Both the position numbers and the translations under genes were made by a program. From assembly GCA_937876395.1 (NCBI GenBank), contig CALEIM010000069.1:1-15970 (forward strand): DNA of 15,970 bases, given 5' to 3'. Origin of the DNA: an uncultured Wenzhouxiangella sp. (GTDB lineage: Bacteria > Pseudomonadota > Gammaproteobacteria > Xanthomonadales > Wenzhouxiangellaceae). Shown piece by piece: positions 11,540-15,970 of the stretch; position 1 is the stretch's first letter; the number at the start of each line of letters is the position of its first letter. The notes under the pieces are model-generated. The model saw only the letters and a list, made by a program, of their open reading frames with translations, ran no database searches and was not told the DNA's origin.

Positions 11540-13785
11540 TCGCCCAGGCTCAGCTTGCTGACTTTCTGAAAGCCCCGGGGCAGCTTGCGCCCGCGCTGCG
11601 CACGTTCGCCCCAGTAGTTTTCCGTGTCTTTCCAGCTCATCCTGAGGTAGCGCTGGCCGGCCCAGACCAGGCAGTCTTCGCCGCGGGTGATAACGATCGC
11701 ACCGACCATTTTCTCACCGTCCTTGCGTGCTTTTGGCGGGATGTTGATCAGCTTGTTGCCCTTGCCCTTTGACAGTTCAGGCAGCTCTTGCAGGTAATAG
11801 GCGAGCAGATGGCCCTCGCTGGTGGCGCACACGATAACGGCTTCGTCATCGGCACTGATTGGTGCAATCGGCAGAGCAATCGAGCCGGCCGGTACGGTCA
11901 GCACCTGCTTACCGGATTTCTGGCGAGTGTGCAGATTCTCAAGCCGGGTGGCAAAGCCGTAGCCGGCGTCCGAAGCGAGCAGGACCCGGTCTTCCGGGGC
12001 ACCGATAGCCACGCTTGCGAACACCGCATCGGGCGCGGGATTGAAACGACCGGTCAGCGGCTCACCGAGGCTGCGGGCGGATGGCAATTCATGGGCGATT
12101 AGCGAATAGCTCCGACCGTTTGAGTCGAGAAAGCAGGCCTGCTGAGTGCTGCGCCCGCGCGCGGCGGCCAGAAACTCATCACCGGCGCGATAGTTGAGCT
12201 CGGCAGGCTCGATATCGTGGCCCTTGGCAGCGCGCACCCAGCCGTTCTCACTGAGCACCACGGTGACTGGCTCCGACGGCACCAGATCGGTCTCCTTCAG
12301 GGCCTGGGCCGCCGAGCGTTCGACCAGCGGGGAGCGCCGCTCATCGCCGTATTTTTCGGCATCTTCAAGCAGTTCATCGCGAATCAGGCGGGTCAGACGC
12401 TTGGGTGAATCGAGCAGGGTTTGAATCTGCTCACGCTCGGCTTCCAGCTCGACCTTTTCGCCGCTGATCTTCATCTCCTCAAGCCGGGCCAGATGCCGAA
12501 GCTTGAGCTCAAGAATCGCCTCGGCCTGCGTGCCGGTCAGGCCAAAGCGCTCCATCAGCACCGGCTTGGGCTCGTCTTCAGTGCGGATGATGTGGATGAC
12601 TTCGTCAATATTGAGGAAGGCGATCAGCAGACCATCGAGGATGTGCAGGCGGTCCACCACCTGGTCGAGACGAAACTCAAGGCGGCGAATCACGGTCTGG
12701 CGACGAAACTCCAGCCATTCGATCAGTAATTGCTTGAGATTGCGCACGCCCGGCCGGCCGTCAAGACCGATCACGTTCAGGTTCATGCGCGCATTCTTTT
12801 CCAGATCCGTGGTCGCAAACAGATGATCCATCAGCTGATCCAGATCGATCCGATTCGAGCGCGGCACAATCACCAGCCGGGTGGGATGTTCGTGGTCAGA
12901 CTCATCGCGCAGGTCGCTGACCCACGGCAGTTTCTTCGCCTGCATCTGGGCTGCAATCTGTTCAAGCACCTTGCCCGGCGAAACCTGGTGGGGAAGTGCG
13001 GTGATGATGATTTCCTCGCCTTCCCTTTCCCAGCGTGCGCGCTGGCGAATTCCGCCCAGGCCGGTTTCATACAGACTGAGCAGCTCGTCGCGTGAACTGA
13101 TGATCTCAGGCCCGCCGGGGAAATCAGGCGCAGGAATGTGCTCGCACAGCTCGGCAAGCGTGGTGCGCTTCGGCGCTTCCAGCAGACGAATGCAGGCCGA
13201 AACCACTTCCCTTAAATTATGCGGCGGGATATCGGTGGCCATACCCACGGCGATGCCCTGGCCGCCGTTGAGCAGCAGGTTGGGCAGGCGCGCGGGCAAG
13301 AGCTTTGGCTCCTTGAGCGTGCCATCAAAATTCGGTACCCAGTCGACCGTGCCCTGACCCAGCTCGGCCAGCAGTATTCTGGCATACGGCGCCAGGCGCG
13401 ATTCGGTGTAGCGCATGGCGGCAAACGATTTGGGATCATCCGGCGAGCCAAAGTTGCCCTGCCCGTCCACCAGCGGGTAGCGGAACGAAAAGGGCTGGGC
13501 CATCAGCACCATCGCCTCGTAGCAGGCTGAATCACCGTGCGGATGGAACTTGCCGATGACATCGCCGACCGTGCGCGCCGACTTCTTGTGCTTGGACGCC
13601 GCGCTCAGGCCAAGCTCGCTCATGGCATACACGATGCGCCGCTGAACCGGTTTCAGTCCATCGCCGATATGCGGCAGGGCGCGGTCGAGGACCACGTACA
13701 TGGCGTAATCGAGGTAGGCGCGCTCCGCGTAGCTGCGCAGGGTCTGCTGTTCGAAATCGCCGGAAACTGGTTTGGTGTCACTCAT
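11533..13785 (-). CDS. parC: DNA topoisomerase IV subunit A
   Basis: ParC is the DNA-cutting subunit of topoisomerase IV, which decatenates chromosomes together with ParE (not in this window). The 750-residue length is typical. The N-terminal breakage-reunion part holds DGLKPVQRRI (42-51) and the active-site Tyr126 in AAMRYTESRL. The quinolone-resistance region HPHGDSACYEAM has the wild-type-like Ser86 and Glu90, equivalent to E. coli Ser80 and Glu84. IPPHNLREV (about 186-194) and a coiled tower segment (about 350-470) follow, and the C-terminal half is a degenerate beta-pinwheel. The pinwheel lacks the GyrA box QRRGGKG, which separates it from GyrA. ATG 13785 has no strong ribosome-binding site and lies 6 bases after the stop of the upstream methyltransferase, so translation is probably coupled. 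Confidence 0.96.
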   Translation of the reverse strand: MSDTKPVSGDFEQQTLRSYAERAYLDYAMYVVLDRALPHIGDGLKPVQRRIVYAMSELGLSAASKHKKSARTVGDVIGKFHPHGDSACYEAMVLMAQPFSFRYPLVDGQGNFGSPDDPKSFAAMRYTESRLAPYARILLAELGQGTVDWVPNFDGTLKEPKLLPARLPNLLLNGGQGIAVGMATDIPPHNLREVVSACIRLLEAPKRTTLAELCEHIPAPDFPGGPEIISSRDELLSLYETGLGGIRQRARWEREGEEIIITALPHQVSPGKVLEQIAAQMQAKKLPWVSDLRDESDHEHPTRLVIVPRSNRIDLDQLMDHLFATTDLEKNARMNLNVIGLDGRPGVRNLKQLLIEWLEFRRQTVIRRLEFRLDQVVDRLHILDGLLIAFLNIDEVIHIIRTEDEPKPVLMERFGLTGTQAEAILELKLRHLARLEEMKISGEKVELEAEREQIQTLLDSPKRLTRLIRDELLEDAEKYGDERRSPLVERSAAQALKETDLVPSEPVTVVLSENGWVRAAKGHDIEPAELNYRAGDEFLAAARGRSTQQACFLDSNGRSYSLIAHELPSARSLGEPLTGRFNPAPDAVFASVAIGAPEDRVLLASDAGYGFATRLENLHTRQKSGKQVLTVPAGSIALPIAPISADDEAVIVCATSEGHLLAYYLQELPELSKGKGNKLINIPPKARKDGEKMVGAIVITRGEDCLVWAGQRYLRMSWKDTENYWGERAQRGRKLPRGFQKVSKLSLGDP

Positions 13786-13791
13786 GCGGGA

Positions 13792-14592
13792 TCAGCGCTT
13801 CACAAACTTCAGGGTAAAGCGGTCACTCTCACCAATCTGACGGTATTGTTCGGCATCCTCACCATCGGGAATGTTCAGGCTGGGAGGAAGCGTCCATACG
13901 CCGTTGGGGTGGTCGGCCGTATCATTCGGATTGGCGTTGATGTCGGCTGCCTCCTCAAGCACAAAGCCGGAGGACTCGGCAATACCCACAACCCAGCTTT
14001 GCTTGACGTAGCCGCTGCGCGGATTGGCCTCGCGATCTTCAGGCATCCGGTGGCCGACGACACCAAACACTCCGCCGGTGCGCAACACGTCCCGCGCCGC
14101 TTCGGCCACGTCACGGAAGGTATCGCTGCCGGCGTAGCTGTGAATATTGCGGAACGTCAGCACCAGGTCGGCTGAACCGGGCTCGCCCAGGCTGACCAGC
14201 TCGGGCGGGTCAAAGGCGATGACCTCGATCTCGCCGAAACGCTCGGCTGAAATTCGCTCGCGAAACGCCGCCATGCCTGATTCGAAATAGCCCGGCGGAT
14301 TTTCCATTTCCATGTTCCAGTGAGCCGCGACCAGCTTGCCCTGATCAGCCAGATAGGGGCCGAGAATCTCGGTATACCAGCCGCCGCCGGGAGAAATTTC
14401 CACCACTGTCATATCCGGCTCGATGCCAAAAAATGTCAGGGTTTCATACGGATGGCGGAACGCGTCGCGCTCAGCCTCGGCGGCCGGTCGGTCGTCACTT
14501 TCAATCACGCCTCTGAGCTGCTCATCGGCCGCAGCCGGGGCAGCCAGCAGCAGAGCGGCCATCGCAATGCTGCCTGCAAAAATAGTCTTCAT
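13792..14592 (-). CDS. Exported class I SAM-dependent methyltransferase (predicted methyltransferase, COG4798-like)
   Basis: A 266-residue protein with a Sec signal peptide (MKTIFAGSIAMAALLLAAPAAA, 1-22) followed by a Rossmann methyltransferase fold. DRPAAEAERDAFRHP precedes it, then motif I VVEISPGGGWYTEIL (63-77) and an acidic loop FDPPELV. LVLTFRNIHSY (143-153) and LRTGGVFGVVGHR (169-181) correspond to motifs IV and VI. Such exported methyltransferases occur in many proteobacteria, but their substrate is unknown, and SAM is not expected in the periplasm, so either the signal is a retained anchor or the fold has another use. ATG 14592 overlaps the upstream stop in ATGA and has GGAG 8 bases before it. 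Middle gene of a three-gene operon ending in parC. Confidence 0.85.
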   Translation of the reverse strand: MKTIFAGSIAMAALLLAAPAAADEQLRGVIESDDRPAAEAERDAFRHPYETLTFFGIEPDMTVVEISPGGGWYTEILGPYLADQGKLVAAHWNMEMENPPGYFESGMAAFRERISAERFGEIEVIAFDPPELVSLGEPGSADLVLTFRNIHSYAGSDTFRDVAEAARDVLRTGGVFGVVGHRMPEDREANPRSGYVKQSWVVGIAESSGFVLEEAADINANPNDTADHPNGVWTLPPSLNIPDGEDAEQYRQIGESDRFTLKFVKR

Positions 14593-15245
14593 GGTCCGTT
14601 CTCCAGGTTTGCCTTGAGTTGAAACAGACGATGGCCGCTGAGCAGGTATTTGCGCTCGAACGGACTGATCGCCTTGCTGGTCCGAAAAGATACCACTTTC
14701 ACGCCCTCCACTCCGGCCACCGTCAGCGCGCGGGCGAATTCTTTCACATACAGGGCGAAATTGCTGCGCAGCTCCAGATGCCCACCCAGCGCCAGCAGCG
14801 TTGGGAACACCGGATGACCATGCCAGCGCCGCTGCATCTGGCCCGGCTTGGGCCAGGGATTGGGATAGAGCAGATAGTGGTGACCAACTCGCCAGCCAGC
14901 CGTCAGCGCCAGCCGCCAGAAATCGGCCAGCTCGGCGCGCACCAGACGCGCATTGTCCGGCAGTGTTCCGGCCCGACTCAATCGAACCGCACTCCGGTCG
15001 ATTCCCAGCACCTGATGGTCCGGATGATGCCGAGCCAGTTCAGCCGTTGAAACACCCGTTCCACAGCCCGAATCCAGCACCAGCGGAATCGCCGGATCAA
15101 TCCAATCAAGCGTGTCGGCAAAAGCACGACGACTGTAATCGTGAATCGGCGCACGCCACTCGTGCTCAAGATGACGACGCACAATCTCATCAAGGCGCCG
15201 GTGGATGCCTGCCTGGGAACTATAAGGAATGCGCGACTGAGTCAA
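14589..15245 (-). CDS. TrmB-like SAM-dependent methyltransferase (tRNA m7G family)
   Basis: A 218-residue protein related to TrmB, which makes 7-methylguanosine at tRNA position 46. Visible are motif I LDSGCGTGVSTAEL (57-70), GIDRS (81-85) and YPNPWPKPGQMQRRW (127-141), which replaces the classical FPDPWPKKRHHKRR. The C-terminal SPFERKYLLSGHRLFQLKA (194-212) is like the TrmB substrate-binding end. The changed Asp-to-Asn in the PxPWPK motif and the missing histidines suggest a paralog whose substrate may differ from tRNA G46. The start is TTG 15245: AGGAGA lies about 11 bases upstream, and there is no in-frame ATG near the N-terminus. The stop overlaps the next gene's ATG. First gene of the operon ending in parC. 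Confidence 0.8.
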   Translation of the reverse strand: MTQSRIPYSSQAGIHRRLDEIVRRHLEHEWRAPIHDYSRRAFADTLDWIDPAIPLVLDSGCGTGVSTAELARHHPDHQVLGIDRSAVRLSRAGTLPDNARLVRAELADFWRLALTAGWRVGHHYLLYPNPWPKPGQMQRRWHGHPVFPTLLALGGHLELRSNFALYVKEFARALTVAGVEGVKVVSFRTSKAISPFERKYLLSGHRLFQLKANLENGP

Positions 15246-15315
15246 GTCCGTATGCTTCTCCTGAATGCGACGCTCTGAAGACTACCCGTTATCCCGGCGT
15301 CCGGGCAGAGGATAG

Positions 15316-15421
15316 CTTGAGTACATGAACTGACTTGAGATCGGAACATCCGGATACGGGCTGCAGGTCCCCGTTCAGGCGCCATCACAGGTCTAATGCA
15401 GACCCTCAGCAATTACTCAAG
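15316..15421. repeat. Inverted repeat CTTGAGTA / TACTCAAG in a divergent promoter region
   Basis: CTTGAGTA at 15316-15323 and its perfect complement TACTCAAG at 15414-15421 lie 90 bases apart between two divergent genes; ACTTGAG recurs at 15333-15339. They could be operator half-sites for the winged-helix regulator, but an 8-base match may also be chance. Confidence 0.25.
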
Positions 15422-15443
15422 TATTCCTCAATTAGGTGCTGCG

Positions 15444-15460
15444 TATATACTTCAGACATG
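15444..15460 (+). promoter_or_regulatory. Possible -10 element placing transcription start at the ATG
   Basis: TATATAC (15444-15450) sits 8 bases before ATG 15458, no Shine-Dalgarno sequence is present (GCGTATATACTTCAGAC), and no convincing -35 is seen. If used, the mRNA would be leaderless. Confidence 0.3.
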
Positions 15461-15970
15461 GCTTACCGTTTCGGCGAATTCCTCCTCGATGGCCGAACCG
15501 GCACCCTGACCGGGCCCGACGGGCCGGTCGCCCTCCGACGCCGGACTTTCCGGCTGTTGCAGGTGCTGCTGGAGCACGCGCCGGATCTGATGGACCGGGA
15601 TACGCTGCTGGACGAAGTCTGGGGCCGCAGTGCGCTGTCGCCGAATGTCATTCCGCAGGCAATCAGCGAGCTGCGCCAAGCACTGGGCGATGATACGCAA
15701 TCGCCCCGCTACATCGAGACCCTGTACCGACGTGGCTACCGCATGGTCTGCACGGTCGATGAATTCGACGCCGGCACACCGGCCCCAGCCCCATCATTCG
15801 GAACCGCCAAGCGCGGTACCCGCCAAGGCGGGCCGTGGGTAGCGCTTGCACTGACCGCAGGTGTTCTGATTACGGTGAGCGCGCTGTGGTGGCACGAGAC
15901 AGCCGAACGGCGCTGGCTGCATACCGAGGCTCTGCCCGAGATTCGCGAATTGCTCGAAGTCGACATCTCC
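15458..15970 (+). CDS. Membrane-anchored winged-helix regulator, CadC/ToxR-type (partial, runs off the edge)
   Basis: The first 171 residues are seen. Residues 1-100 form an OmpR/PhoB-like winged-helix DNA-binding domain: YRFGEFLLDGRTGTL, LRRRTFRLLQVLLEH, RDTLLDEVWG, the recognition helix SPNVIPQAISELRQALGD and the wing YIETLYRRGYRM. A Pro/Ala-rich linker leads to one membrane segment (WVALALTAGVLITVSALWW, 127-145), after which ALPEIRELLEVD begins an outside domain. In such proteins that domain is often TolB-like or TPR, but it is cut off here. This plan fits one-component transmembrane regulators that bind DNA from the membrane. It is divergent from the TrmB-parC operon; the 212-base gap holds an inverted repeat. 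Confidence 0.88.
   Translation, partial: MAYRFGEFLLDGRTGTLTGPDGPVALRRRTFRLLQVLLEHAPDLMDRDTLLDEVWGRSALSPNVIPQAISELRQALGDDTQSPRYIETLYRRGYRMVCTVDEFDAGTPAPAPSFGTAKRGTRQGGPWVALALTAGVLITVSALWWHETAERRWLHTEALPEIRELLEVDIS

Noticed and set aside
13518..13545. Quinolone-resistance mutation in parC
   Set aside because: The HPHGDSACYEAM stretch keeps the Ser and Glu of susceptible enzymes.

Overview
The window reads as chromosomal DNA from a GC-rich gammaproteobacterium. The evidence is the ParC sequence, an azurin lipoprotein, a TrmB-like methyltransferase, a SodC of the E. coli type and a CadC-type winged-helix regulator; this mix would fit the Xanthomonadales/Chromatiales neighbourhood, but the genus cannot be fixed by eye. 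Nearly all genes lie on the minus strand; only a broken cysQ, a 65-codon small gene and a partial regulator at the right edge are on the plus strand.

Left edge (1-1862): a cysQ-like phosphatase reading right meets an aldehyde dehydrogenase reading left. Both lack their C-terminal ends and meet near 600-611. The dehydrogenase itself looks like a mosaic of two sources joined near 1046. Upstream of it, 12 bases away, is an intact zinc aryl-alcohol dehydrogenase (1875-2963); the pair would oxidise an (aromatic) alcohol to an aldehyde and then to an acid.

Middle (about 3114-8668): a compact minus-strand unit sodC - ligD - small 8-cysteine protein - ku - ku, i.e. a bacterial non-homologous end-joining (NHEJ) operon led by a periplasmic Cu/Zn superoxide dismutase. 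It is bracketed by a 185-bp direct repeat (2929-3113 and 8669-8853, one mismatch). Beyond the repeat, the outer flanks carry the intact adh and the intact SRAP gene, while the inner flanks carry a broken adh remnant and a 52-bp SRAP scrap. This is the layout expected if a circular (or excised) piece of DNA carrying the NHEJ operon recombined once into an ancestral SRAP-adh intergenic region. As a result a copy of the adh upstream region now lies in front of the sodC-NHEJ operon.

Right of the island (9084-11046): SRAP/YedK-type abasic-site protein, an exported BCP-like peroxiredoxin and an azurin lipoprotein, all on the minus strand with 32-61 base gaps. Then a divergent small hypothetical gene (11309-11506), convergent to an operon of a TrmB-like methyltransferase, an exported SAM methyltransferase and parC (15245 down to 11533). 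The right edge holds the start of a membrane-anchored winged-helix regulator (15458 onward), possibly leaderless.

Themes: DNA repair (LigD, two Ku, SRAP, ParC), oxidative-stress and redox functions (SodC, peroxiredoxin, azurin) and clear recombination scars. All family assignments were made by reading motifs; no database search was run, and base-composition remarks are visual.
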